Below the pieces are notes generated by a model, which had not been told where the DNA came from, made no database searches, and saw nothing but the letters and a program-made list of their open reading frames with translations. From positions 821,501 through 885,500 of the forward strand of contig NZ_CP046620.1 in the NCBI RefSeq assembly GCF_009931615.1: a DNA stretch of 64,000 nt. Reading direction: 5' to 3'. The position numbers and the translations under genes were made by a program. Numbering within the stretch: the stretch's first letter is position 1; each line of letters begins with the position of its first letter. Below are positions 34,284 to 42,744 of this stretch, piece by piece. This stretch comes from Algicella marina. GTDB lineage: Bacteria > Pseudomonadota > Alphaproteobacteria > Rhodobacterales > Rhodobacteraceae.

Positions 34284-35210
34284 TCATGCCGGTGGGGCGG
34301 CTTTCGACCGGAAGTCGAATAGCGGAATGCCCATCGTGCGGGCCTTGTCGGCGAGATTTTCCGTGATGCCTGAGCCCGGGAAGACGATGAGGCCGATGGG
34401 CAGGGTGTCGAGTAACTGGTCGTTGCGCTTGAAGGGGGCCGATTTGCCGTGCCGCGTCCAGTCGGGTTTGAAGACGATCTGCGTCACGGCGCGATTGTCG
34501 GCCCAGGCAGTGGCGATGCGCTCGGCCCCACGCGGCGCGCCGCCGTGCAACAGGACCATGTCGGCGTGTTTCGCGTGGACGCGGTCGAGCGCCGCCCAGA
34601 TGGCTGTGTGATCGGTGCAGTCGAGCCCGCCGCTGAAGGCGATCTTCGTGCCTTGCGGCAGCAGCGGTTCCAGATCGGCCCGGCGCTTGGCGGCGATGTG
34701 ATCGCGGCTGTCGATCAACGAGGCGGTCAGGGTGCGCCGGTTCACGTGGCTGCCTGTGCGCGGGTGCCAGGTTTGGCCGAGATGCGCCTCGAAGCCCTCG
34801 GCCGCGAGATCGCGCATGGCCTCAAAGGCATTGCGCCGCTCGATGAGCGTGATGCCCTCCGCGATCAGGGTCTCGAGCTCGACCGAGCGAACTTCGGACC
34901 CGTCCTGTTCGCGCTGTGCCCGTTTCTGCGCCTGTTCGTTGCTGTCGAGTTCGCGGCCGGTCTGGGTCGCCATGCGGTGGAAAAGGTTCGTGGTGGACCA
35001 GAGCAGGTCTTCGAGGTCGGGCTCCAACCGCGTGTCGGACAGCGTCGAAACGAGTGCGTCGAAAATGTCGGCGATGGCGGTGCGAATGGCGTCGGGCTCC
35101 GGCAAGGGACGGGGATCGGGCTCGTCCGTGAAGGGGCGCCAGCCGTAGAGCTGCAGTTCCTCGAGCACGACGGCGGTGGAGGATCGGGTTTGAAGATGTG
35201 TGTCGGTCAT
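34284..35210 (-). CDS. DUF2493 (SLOG-like) domain protein
   Basis: Encodes 308 aa from the ATG at 35210. The C-terminal 130 residues are the DUF2493/YspA-type Rossmann-like domain ('IAFSGGLDCTDHTAIWAALD', 'DMVLLHGGAPRGAERIATAW'), related to SLOG nucleotide-binding proteins. The N-terminal part is helical and specific to mobile-element versions. It is a constant backbone gene of these ICEs. It may sense or process nucleotides, but the role is unknown. Longer upstream frames to 35921 are shadows of the toprim gene. Confidence 0.88.
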   Translation of the reverse strand: MTDTHLQTRSSTAVVLEELQLYGWRPFTDEPDPRPLPEPDAIRTAIADIFDALVSTLSDTRLEPDLEDLLWSTTNLFHRMATQTGRELDSNEQAQKRAQREQDGSEVRSVELETLIAEGITLIERRNAFEAMRDLAAEGFEAHLGQTWHPRTGSHVNRRTLTASLIDSRDHIAAKRRADLEPLLPQGTKIAFSGGLDCTDHTAIWAALDRVHAKHADMVLLHGGAPRGAERIATAWADNRAVTQIVFKPDWTRHGKSAPFKRNDQLLDTLPIGLIVFPGSGITENLADKARTMGIPLFDFRSKAAPPA

Positions 35211-35439
35211 GATGTCGTCTCCGGTTATCGAAGCCCGCGCCTCTCGCGGCCTTCCCGGGCAACCGAAAAGCGGGGGCGGGACGGGTCTGCACCGCCGCTC
35301 CGGCGGCGGCCGAAGCGCAGCGGAGGACGGCCATGGCCGTTGCGGGCGCGTCCGGGCTCTGCTCCGTTTGGCCCGCTCTCGGAAGGCCGGAAGGCGTGGC
35401 TCTGATTGCGGAGGCGCTGGCCGGCTGCGCCGATCCCGA

Positions 35440-36483
35440 TCAATCCTTGGCGTGGTCGAGGAAGGCCACGGCATCCTCGGGCGCCAGTTGCGGGCGCAGA
35501 TGCGCGCGCAACGCGTCGCGGCCATTGGCCCGCAGATCGTCATTGATATCGCCGAGACAGGGGGAGAGGTGAACGGTATCGATCCCGGCCCCCATAGCCC
35601 GATGCGCCAGTTGGTCCGCGGCGGACAGGCCTGCCGGGTCGGCATCGACGGCGATGTAGAGGCTGCGAAGATCGGCGGGCAGCTGCAGGGCTGCGAGATG
35701 ATTGGCGGACAGAGCCGCCACCGCAGGCAACTCCGGCAGGGCCAGATGCAGGGAGAGCATGGTCTCAAGCCCTTCGCCTGCGGCCAGCACGCTGACCGGT
35801 TTGCCGATGCGAACACCATAGCCGAGGAGATTGCCCATCGCCTTGCGCGGTGGAATGACCGGGGCCTTGTCCGCAGTGGCGGGGTCAAGCCAGGTGCGGT
35901 GCAGGCCGGTGAGCCGTCCATCGAGGTCCGTTACCTTGGCGAGCAGGGCGGGCCAAGTCTCGGGCGGATCGTTCAGTGCGTGATCCTCGCGCCAATAAAA
36001 GCAGTTCGGGTGAAACCGTAGACTGTCGAGATGGCCCAGCCCGGTGAGGCCGCGTCCGGCGAGATAGCGTTCGGCCAAGGTGCCCGACATCGGCTGGCCC
36101 ATGGCCCAGAGCCGCCGTGCCGCCTCAGGTGAGCCAGGACTGGCTGGCGGATTGGCGGCGCGGTCCCTGTCTGTCTGCGGCAGGCTGAGAAGCCTGCGCG
36201 CTTCGTCCAGCGTGTCCCTCAGCGTGGTGATCCCCATGTTCAGGGCGATCAGGTCCAGAAGGTCGCCATGCTGCCCGGTTGCGGAATCGGTCCATTTTCC
36301 GGCGGCGCCGGGACCATAGATCGGACCGGTCAGTCTGACATAGAGGCTGCGGCCTGGTTTGTTCTGCACATCGCCAACGATCCAGTATCGGCCCTGTTTG
36401 CGTCCGTTCGTAAGGTAGTGGCGGCAGACGGCCTCGGCATCTTCGGCAAGGCGGAGGGCGATGTCGGCGGCGGGGCTGTGCAT
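35440..36483 (-). CDS. Toprim-domain primase-like protein
   Basis: Encodes 347 aa from the ATG at 36483. The N-terminal part resembles mobile-element primase helpers ('RKQGRYWIVGDVQNKPGRSL', 'GKWTDSATGQHGDLLDLIAL'). The Toprim core follows ('VLAAGEGLETMLSLHLALPE', then 'LYIAVDADPAGLSAADQLAH'), with acidic Glu and DxD residues in place. It probably takes part in priming element DNA after transfer. It follows the parB gene, separated by about 100 bases, in the same orientation. Confidence 0.88.
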   Translation of the reverse strand: MHSPAADIALRLAEDAEAVCRHYLTNGRKQGRYWIVGDVQNKPGRSLYVRLTGPIYGPGAAGKWTDSATGQHGDLLDLIALNMGITTLRDTLDEARRLLSLPQTDRDRAANPPASPGSPEAARRLWAMGQPMSGTLAERYLAGRGLTGLGHLDSLRFHPNCFYWREDHALNDPPETWPALLAKVTDLDGRLTGLHRTWLDPATADKAPVIPPRKAMGNLLGYGVRIGKPVSVLAAGEGLETMLSLHLALPELPAVAALSANHLAALQLPADLRSLYIAVDADPAGLSAADQLAHRAMGAGIDTVHLSPCLGDINDDLRANGRDALRAHLRPQLAPEDAVAFLDHAKD

Positions 36484-36583
36484 GCTCTGTGCCTCCTGTC
36501 GTGGATTGAAAAAGGGGCCCGCCATTTCTGGCGGACCCCGGCTGCCGGAACTCGGGGGGAAGGAGCTCCGACCTGCTCGAAGG

Positions 36584-38713
36584 TCACTCGACGGCAGTCC
36601 GGGCGAAGGCGTCACCGGCGATGGGATCATCTTCCTCCATCGGGTCGTAATCTCCGATAGCCGGTTCGCCGCCGTCTTCCGCCGATTGCGCTTCGCTGCT
36701 GTCGGGATCGTCTTCCGAAGGGTCATCGTCGGAGCGGTCCGCCTCGTCGACCAGCTCGATCTCCGGGGCATCCTCTTCCGGCAGCGGCGGCGTGCGCAGA
36801 GGTTCGGGCAGCCAGCCGGTGCCCACGAGCAGGTCCTCGGCAGCCGTCACCATCTCCGACTTCTTCAGCCCGGCGATCCGGTCAGCGGCGTCTTCGCCTT
36901 TCGCCTCGCGCACGGCCTCCAGGATACGCGCCTTGGTCACGCGGCCGATGTAGCTGTCACCCGTGGCCGTCCAGCCCGCATTGGCCATGTCGAGTCCGAC
37001 GGTCCCGGCCAGCACATCCGCATGCGCGATGGCCCGCGGGCGGCGCTGGTAGGGATCGTGGACGGCATTGACGCTCATCGCCACGCAATGGGCGAAGAGC
37101 GCCTCGCGGCTGCAGCTGTCGAACTCGGTCAGCGCCTCCCAGAGGTCTTCGGATGCCTTCGGCAGGTTCCGCGCCCAGGTCTCGTGGCGCTGGTCGATGG
37201 CCTGCGCATAGGCCGTGTCGCCGAGGCCCGGCACCTGCGATCCGAAGGCGGCGTTGCGCGGTTCGATCTCTACGCAGCTGTTGACGGCGTAGCGATAGAA
37301 GAGCCGCAAGACCATCGCGTGCAGCGCCGCGAGGAAGGCGACCTGCGGGTCCTGGGCCAGCGCATTGCGCAGCGCCAGGGTGCGATGGGCCGTCAGTTCC
37401 ATGACAAGGCGGTCGGATAGCGGCTTGAGGCCGTCATCCTCTTCCTCCTCGTCCGTTGCGGATGTGACGGTGTCGTCGGTGTCCTCGATCCGTGCTGCTT
37501 CCGGTGCGACCTCGCCGATGTCCTCCACCTCATCGACCGGCTCATCTTCGGGCCGCACATAGCCCCGTTCGACCCGCAGTCGCCCGGAGCTGTCGATGCT
37601 GACGAAGGCACCCGCCAGCGCCAGATCCTCGGACTCGAATCGGATCGGGCGTGCCTCGAACGCCTCCATCGCCTCCTCAATCTCGCCCAACCGGGCATCG
37701 ACGTCGTCAGGCAACTCGTCGGCCTCCGTATGCTCGGCCTCGAGCGCGTCGTATTCGGCCTTCAGCGCCTGGTAGCTGGCAGCCTCCTCGTCGCTCATCG
37801 GCACCGCCTCGCCATGAACCCGGCGCATCCCGAAGATGTGGCCATAGGGGAACTCGGTATCGACCTCGACCCAGTTCCAGCCCTCGGCGCGCACCGCCTC
37901 GGCCTCTTCGGCGAGCTTCTCGCGCACCATGACGTCGAGCAGGGCGGCATCCTGCAGCCATCCGCCGTCGTCCTGTTGGAAAAGGTCGCGCAGGATTTCG
38001 CCCCCGGCCTCGACGTAATCGTCGAGCCCGACGAACTGCGCCCGTTTGTCCGAGGCCCGCACCGCACCCTCGGTCAGCATGCGGCGGATCTCGTAGGGCT
38101 GCCGCGAATAGTGCCGCTGCAACGCCTCCCAGACCTGCACCTGCCGCGCGTGATCTGGATTGACCGTGAAAGCCATGAGCTGGTCGAGGGTCATCTCCTC
38201 CTCGGCATAGGCATCGAGCAGCGACGGTGCGACGGCGGCGAGCTTCAGCCGCTGCTTGACCACGCTGGCCGAGACGAAGAAGGCCGCGGCGATCTCCTCC
38301 TCGGTCCGACCCTTCTCGCGCATCGCCTGGAAAGCGCGGAACTGGTCGAGCGGATGCAGCGGCGCGCGCTGGACGTTCTCGGCGAGGCTGTCCTCCTCGG
38401 CGAGCCCGTCTGTGCGGACGATGCAGGGGACCAGCGCAGTCTTGTTCATGCGCTTCTGTTTCACGAGCAACTCCAGCGCCCGGAACCGCCGCCCGCCAGC
38501 GGGGATCGTGTACATGCCGGTCTCGGTGCCGCTGTCGTCCAGCACGGGCCGCACGGTGATGGAACTGAGCAGCGTCCGCCGCGCGATGTCCTCGGCCAGT
38601 TCCTCAATCGACACGCCCGCCTTGACGTGGCGCACGTTCGACTGGCTGAGCATCAGCTTGTTGAAGGGAATGTCGCGCGAGGCGCTGAGGGTGATCTTCT
38701 GTTGCTTGGTCAT
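36584..38713 (-). CDS. Large ParB/RepB/Spo0J-type nuclease-like protein
   Basis: Encodes 709 aa. The ParB N-terminal domain is at about residues 12-110 ('SQSNVRHVKAGVSIEELAED', 'IPAGGRRFRALELL', 'ENVQRAPLHPLDQFRAF'). The HTH is at about 120-200 ('EEEIAAAFFVSASVVKQRLK'). A long acidic C-terminus follows, with several Glu/Asp-rich stretches. This big ParB type is a marker of alphaproteobacterial ICEs and may aid maintenance of the excised form. No parA is present in the element. Its leader carries a repeat shared with the DUF932 gene. Confidence 0.9.
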   Translation of the reverse strand: MTKQQKITLSASRDIPFNKLMLSQSNVRHVKAGVSIEELAEDIARRTLLSSITVRPVLDDSGTETGMYTIPAGGRRFRALELLVKQKRMNKTALVPCIVRTDGLAEEDSLAENVQRAPLHPLDQFRAFQAMREKGRTEEEIAAAFFVSASVVKQRLKLAAVAPSLLDAYAEEEMTLDQLMAFTVNPDHARQVQVWEALQRHYSRQPYEIRRMLTEGAVRASDKRAQFVGLDDYVEAGGEILRDLFQQDDGGWLQDAALLDVMVREKLAEEAEAVRAEGWNWVEVDTEFPYGHIFGMRRVHGEAVPMSDEEAASYQALKAEYDALEAEHTEADELPDDVDARLGEIEEAMEAFEARPIRFESEDLALAGAFVSIDSSGRLRVERGYVRPEDEPVDEVEDIGEVAPEAARIEDTDDTVTSATDEEEEDDGLKPLSDRLVMELTAHRTLALRNALAQDPQVAFLAALHAMVLRLFYRYAVNSCVEIEPRNAAFGSQVPGLGDTAYAQAIDQRHETWARNLPKASEDLWEALTEFDSCSREALFAHCVAMSVNAVHDPYQRRPRAIAHADVLAGTVGLDMANAGWTATGDSYIGRVTKARILEAVREAKGEDAADRIAGLKKSEMVTAAEDLLVGTGWLPEPLRTPPLPEEDAPEIELVDEADRSDDDPSEDDPDSSEAQSAEDGGEPAIGDYDPMEEDDPIAGDAFARTAVE

Positions 38714-38743
38714 CGGGATATCTCCGCGACAGGCCAGCCGAGA

Positions 38744-38774
38744 GCCTCTCTCTCGACCTCCAAACCCGTCACGG
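38744..38774 (-). repeat. Shared leader repeat, copy 1 (parB side)
   Basis: A 31-base sequence identical to 41483-41513, lying 31-61 bases upstream of the parB start codon. A second shared block, CGGCACCCCTCT, follows on the outer side of each copy at equal spacing. It contains a CTCTCTCT/GAGAGAGA core. A common promoter or operator is likely. Confidence 0.85.
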
Positions 38775-38803
38775 AAAACCCGGCACCCCTCTCACTCTCA
38801 GTA

Positions 38804-39358
38804 CTATTTTGCTTTGCGTCGTCTCTGAAAATTCGCGAATACCGCCACGGCAAATGAAACTGCAGAAAACATAATAAGCCAAAGTATAAGCACGGTCATT
38901 CCCACCAAGTCTCGCCCAAGATCAGTCCAAATATCACCTTCGATACCGCCAGATTGAGCAACAGCCTCGTCCGCAATCCAGGGACAGGCGCCTTGAAAGA
39001 ATTCTTCAGCCTTCTCCGTGCAAAAAAATCCCTTTAGTTTTCTTTCTCCATCTGGATCTGGGTAGCTGAGAAAATTTAAGGCAAATACATAAATCAGGAA
39101 TGAAACCACAAACAAAATGATTCCACCAACAACCTGCTTGTCTACAAACCGTTTCGATTTTCTATCGATAACCTGATAAACAAAAATTAAAATGAGCAAT
39201 TGGAACACCGCTGTTATCTGTATGATTCCGTCAGGAAATGGCGGCGTAATGTTGGAAAATTCGGAGATCAATGCCATGAGAGCGCCGCCTAGCGTTGCAG
39301 CCAAGACACCCTTGTAGCCTTTGATAAAGGTATTAAAGTCGTCAAGCCCGTTTGCCAT
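38804..39358 (-). CDS. Membrane protein of cargo pair C
   Basis: Encodes 184 aa from the ATG at 39358, one base after the upstream gene's stop. Four hydrophobic helices are at about residues 18-36, 48-65, 78-97 and 150-172. A cysteine-containing loop ('FFCTEKAEEFFQGACPWIAD') between the third and fourth would face the periplasm if the N-terminus is cytoplasmic. The family is not recognised. It is AT-richer than the backbone and so likely acquired with its partner. Confidence 0.68.
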   Translation of the reverse strand: MANGLDDFNTFIKGYKGVLAATLGGALMALISEFSNITPPFPDGIIQITAVFQLLILIFVYQVIDRKSKRFVDKQVVGGIILFVVSFLIYVFALNFLSYPDPDGERKLKGFFCTEKAEEFFQGACPWIADEAVAQSGGIEGDIWTDLGRDLVGMTVLILWLIMFSAVSFAVAVFANFQRRRKAK

Positions 39359-39359
39359 C

Positions 39360-40160
39360 TCAGTTCGGCCGCAGCACAACAGTCGCTGGGTCAGGCATGT
39401 TTCTTAGGTCGCGATAGGACTGAACCTCTCGTCCATCGGGCCATTTTGCATAAAGAATAAAGTTTCCTTGTTCGAGCAGTGACCCTTGGCCAGTAACCTC
39501 GTTCCAAGCTTGACAGCGTCGGGAGTCTTGTTCGCGGAATTCGCAAAATTTCGCTCTTAGCGGGGTAGTCCGCCAAACCTGCGCACCTGGCGGCTCGGTT
39601 GAAAAGAAAATTTCCACGGGTCCTCCGCAACCGCTTTCGTAATACAGTCCTGGGTAACGAACTCCATACTGAGCGAACAGTGTAGGTAAGTTGGCGCTCA
39701 GCGCTTCACCATAGCTATTGTATTCAACGCCGTCGAAGAGAATAGTTTGATATCTTCCAAACCTTGTCTCGAGTCGGCTAAATGCGTCTTGCGCTAGTCT
39801 ATACGGTACTTCCGATCGGCTGAAACTCGCGATCATCAATGCGTACTCGTCCAGTACCCATGCAAGCGATTGAGTCTCGTCGTATCCCTCATAAGTCCAC
39901 GAGAACCCCGAAGGTAGATCGGATATCTCAATTGGCGTATTCCGTCCACAATTGACAATCGTAATCTGCCCACTTTCGATCCAATCAAGATGCTCGGGGA
40001 AATTTTCCACATAGGCTTGAGCCGCTGAATCCAGAATTTCCGCCAGCTCCCCGCGATAGCTTATCGTGACTTCTTGGGCATGCAGAGCGAGTGACTGAAC
40101 GAACATCAACACCCAAGCTACCAAGAATATTGCATGACTGCGTTTGATCAATTTTGTCAT
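39360..40160 (-). CDS. Exported protein of cargo pair C
   Basis: Encodes 266 aa from the ATG at 40160. The signal peptide ends near 'SLALHA' (about residue 28), so the protein is periplasmic or outer-surface. The mature part has several cysteines, and the stretch 'IFFSTEPPGAQVWRTT' resembles a PEGA-like beta unit. The family is not recognised. It is directly coupled to the downstream membrane protein. The pair may form an envelope-located defence or exclusion module; this is inferred from location alone. Confidence 0.66.
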   Translation of the reverse strand: MTKLIKRSHAIFLVAWVLMFVQSLALHAQEVTISYRGELAEILDSAAQAYVENFPEHLDWIESGQITIVNCGRNTPIEISDLPSGFSWTYEGYDETQSLAWVLDEYALMIASFSRSEVPYRLAQDAFSRLETRFGRYQTILFDGVEYNSYGEALSANLPTLFAQYGVRYPGLYYESGCGGPVEIFFSTEPPGAQVWRTTPLRAKFCEFREQDSRRCQAWNEVTGQGSLLEQGNFILYAKWPDGREVQSYRDLRNMPDPATVVLRPN

Positions 40161-40259
40161 ACCATTCTCCTTGGAGCCGTTTTTCACCGATCCTACGATC
40201 AGAGTAACAAAGGCCATTGCATCGACCAAGAGGATTTTGGTGCGAGAGAATTGTCCGGG

Positions 40260-41453
40260 CTACACGAAATTCTCCAGTAACGCCTTCGCTTTCCCCTCCA
40301 TCACCAACCGCGCATCCTGCTGTCGCTTCGACCGAGCCACCGCAGTAATCCCCTGCACGAAGTCGAAGACGCTCTCGGGCGGCCGGCCTTCCTCGACCAG
40401 CACCGTCTCGACGATCCGGCTTGTCTCCGCCTTCGAGAACCCGCGCTTGCGCAGGAAATCCTGACGGTCCTCCTCCGACCGCGCGACGATCTTCTCCCGC
40501 GCCGCGCGGATGCCGTCGATGAAGGGCGCGGGCGAGGACTCGGCGAAACGGCTGAGCGCCGGCGCGGCCTCATGGGCGAAGCGCGAGGCGGCGTATTTCG
40601 AGTGCCGGATCGTGATCTCCTGGAAGTCCTCGACGCCCCAGAGATTGCGGTTCTGGCAGACCGCGCGCAGGTAGAAGCTGGCGATGCCCAGCGTCTTGGC
40701 GCCCACCTCGGAGTTCCAGCAATAGAAGCCCCGGAAGTAGAGGTCGGGCGAGCCGTCGGGCAGCAGCCCCGCCTCGATCGGGTTGAGGTCATCGACGAGG
40801 AATAGGAACACGTCGCGGTCCGAGGCGTAGAGCGTCGTCGTCTCCTTCGTCACATCCACGCGCGGGTTGTAGATGCCGGTCGACCAGTCGAGTACGCCCG
40901 GCACCTTCCAGCGGGTGTCGCCTGTCCCGTTGCCCGCGATGCGCTGGACGGCGGAGACCAGTTCGTGGTCGTAGATGCGGCCGTAGTCGGGGCCGGTCAC
41001 GGCGCGCAGTTCGGTGTGGCCATCCGCAACTTCCATCGTCTTGATCTGCTCAGCCCGGTGGTTGGTCAGCCCAAATTGCAGGTTGATCCCGGCCAGTGGC
41101 GCGGGCAGTTGGCGCAGATAGGCTGCGGGCGCACCGACGAGGCTGGATAGCTGGCCGAAGCTCCAATGCGTCGGCGCGATGGGTTCATCCGCGCCAGGCA
41201 GCACAAGGCCCAGCTTCTCCGGGTCGTCGCGATGCGCCTCGACCCGGATCGCCGCACTCTCCACCGTGCGCGTCCGGCTGCGCTCCGCCCGGCCCTTGAC
41301 CGAGGCGAAGAGATCGTCGAGCGACAGATACCGCTCGTCATCCGGCCTCGAGAACCATTCGGACGAAACGCGGTCCACGCATCCGCCGCGCGACACATCC
41401 ACCTTGTAGCCGCCGTTGATGTCACGCCCGGCTTCGATAATCTCGGTATTCAT
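40260..41453 (-). CDS. DUF932 (phage/plasmid-like) protein
   Basis: Encodes 397 aa with the DUF932 pattern ('RAVTGPDYGRIYDHELVSAV', 'VFLFLVDDLNPIEAG', 'FRGFYCWNSEVGAKTLGIAS'). It is common on alphaproteobacterial plasmids and ICEs and often encoded near parB; function unknown. Normally it would be next to parB; here the two are separated by cargo pair C. Its leader contains the same 31-base repeat as parB, so the two are probably co-regulated. Confidence 0.9.
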   Translation of the reverse strand: MNTEIIEAGRDINGGYKVDVSRGGCVDRVSSEWFSRPDDERYLSLDDLFASVKGRAERSRTRTVESAAIRVEAHRDDPEKLGLVLPGADEPIAPTHWSFGQLSSLVGAPAAYLRQLPAPLAGINLQFGLTNHRAEQIKTMEVADGHTELRAVTGPDYGRIYDHELVSAVQRIAGNGTGDTRWKVPGVLDWSTGIYNPRVDVTKETTTLYASDRDVFLFLVDDLNPIEAGLLPDGSPDLYFRGFYCWNSEVGAKTLGIASFYLRAVCQNRNLWGVEDFQEITIRHSKYAASRFAHEAAPALSRFAESSPAPFIDGIRAAREKIVARSEEDRQDFLRKRGFSKAETSRIVETVLVEEGRPPESVFDFVQGITAVARSKRQQDARLVMEGKAKALLENFV

Positions 41454-41482
41454 GGGTTTTCTCCCGCAACGGGCGGCCGAAA

Positions 41483-41513
41483 GCCTCTCTCTCGACCTCC
41501 AAACCCGTCACGG
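41483..41513 (-). repeat. Shared leader repeat, copy 2 (DUF932 side)
   Basis: Identical over 31 bases to 38744-38774 and placed at nearly the same distance (30 bases) upstream of the DUF932 start codon. It has the same outer block CGGCACCCCTCT. See copy 1. Confidence 0.85.
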
Positions 41514-41542
41514 GCCGGGACGGCACCCCTCTGACTCTCCGA

Positions 41543-42631
41543 TCACTCGGCTGCGCGGGTCGCAAGCGGGGAAGGGGCACGCGACGCGGCCAGCCCGTGC
41601 AGCGTTTCCGGGCGTATATGCGTGTACCGGCGCAGCATTTTCCAATCCTTGTGGCCGGTGACCAGCGAGACCTGTTCGATCGCGAATCCGGCCTCGAACA
41701 GGCGGCTTGTGCCTTCATGGCGCAAATCGTGGAAATGCAGGTCCTTCACGCTGACCTCGACGCAGGCGCGCCGGAAGGCCGTTCCGACTGATCTCGAATT
41801 GTAGGGAAAGATCCGGCCTTTTGCGTGCCCGAGTTCCTTTGCCTGTTCGGTGACCAACGCCCAGGCATCGAACCCCGTGGCGGCGAAGAGTGGGATCCGC
41901 TGGTCGTTCCCGGTCTTGTTGCGCGGGTCCTTCCTGTCGCGGATCAGGAGCATCCGGCGGTCGACGTCGAGATCGGTCCATTCGACGCGGCAGATCTCGT
42001 CGAGCCGCATGGCCGTGGCCACCGCGAATTTCACGATGCGTGTCATCGGCAATGTCAGGCGCTCGTTGTCTTCGAAGCAACGGAACAGGCGGTTCAACTC
42101 GTCCGTGGTGGGGCGACGATCCCGCTCTGTGCCCTTGCCGATCAGCCCGAGTCGCTTGAGCGCGACGCGTGCCAGATCAACAGGTTCCGGAGAGATATCG
42201 AGCCCGTGCACGGCTGCAGCGTGGGTGATGATCATCTTGATCACCCCGATGTCGATCCCGAGGGTGACCGGACCTGCACCCTGGTCTGCACGCATCTTGC
42301 CGTAGTCGATCAGCTTTTGCCGGTCGAGGTGCCCGATCTTCTCCTTGCCGAGATCGCGCTTGAGCGTCGTGAGCGTGGCGGCCTTGCTGCGACGCGGCGG
42401 TTTCCCTACCTCGCACATATCGGTTATATGAAGGTCGATGAGGTCGCCAAAGGTCTGGAGGCGGGAAACGGACGACTTGTTCGGCGCCAGCCCCTGGTCG
42501 ACCCGGGTCTCCGCCTGGCGGGCCCAACGATGGGCGTCGTCGCGGCGGAGGAACGTCTCGCTCGCGTAGCGGCCCTTTCGTCTGATCTGGACCCGGTAGG
42601 CACCGGAGGGGAGCTTGGTGATGGAGGCCAT
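41543..42631 (-). CDS. Tyrosine-type site-specific integrase (dusA-targeting)
   Basis: Encodes 362 aa from the ATG at 42631. The arm-binding domain ('AYRVQIRRKGRYASETFLRR') and SAM-like core-binding domain are followed by the catalytic domain. That domain has Arg in 'ATAMRLDEICRVEW', His and Arg in 'LHFHDLRHEG', 'VTGHKDW', and the nucleophile in 'LRRYTHI'. All catalytic residues are present. The gene is adjacent to and divergent from dusA, the usual layout of dusA-inserted elements. It should catalyse integration and excision between 4728 and 42801. Confidence 0.93.
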   Translation of the reverse strand: MASITKLPSGAYRVQIRRKGRYASETFLRRDDAHRWARQAETRVDQGLAPNKSSVSRLQTFGDLIDLHITDMCEVGKPPRRSKAATLTTLKRDLGKEKIGHLDRQKLIDYGKMRADQGAGPVTLGIDIGVIKMIITHAAAVHGLDISPEPVDLARVALKRLGLIGKGTERDRRPTTDELNRLFRCFEDNERLTLPMTRIVKFAVATAMRLDEICRVEWTDLDVDRRMLLIRDRKDPRNKTGNDQRIPLFAATGFDAWALVTEQAKELGHAKGRIFPYNSRSVGTAFRRACVEVSVKDLHFHDLRHEGTSRLFEAGFAIEQVSLVTGHKDWKMLRRYTHIRPETLHGLAASRAPSPLATRAAE

Positions 42632-42744
42632 TTTCGTGTGCGCTGTGTGTGCAATGAGTCGTCGTAGAGGGGCAAATTCGGGGATATTGGGGCGTACTCC
42701 AGCGTAGCAGCATCCGCCGCCAACAGTTTGAAGATACACAAAAA

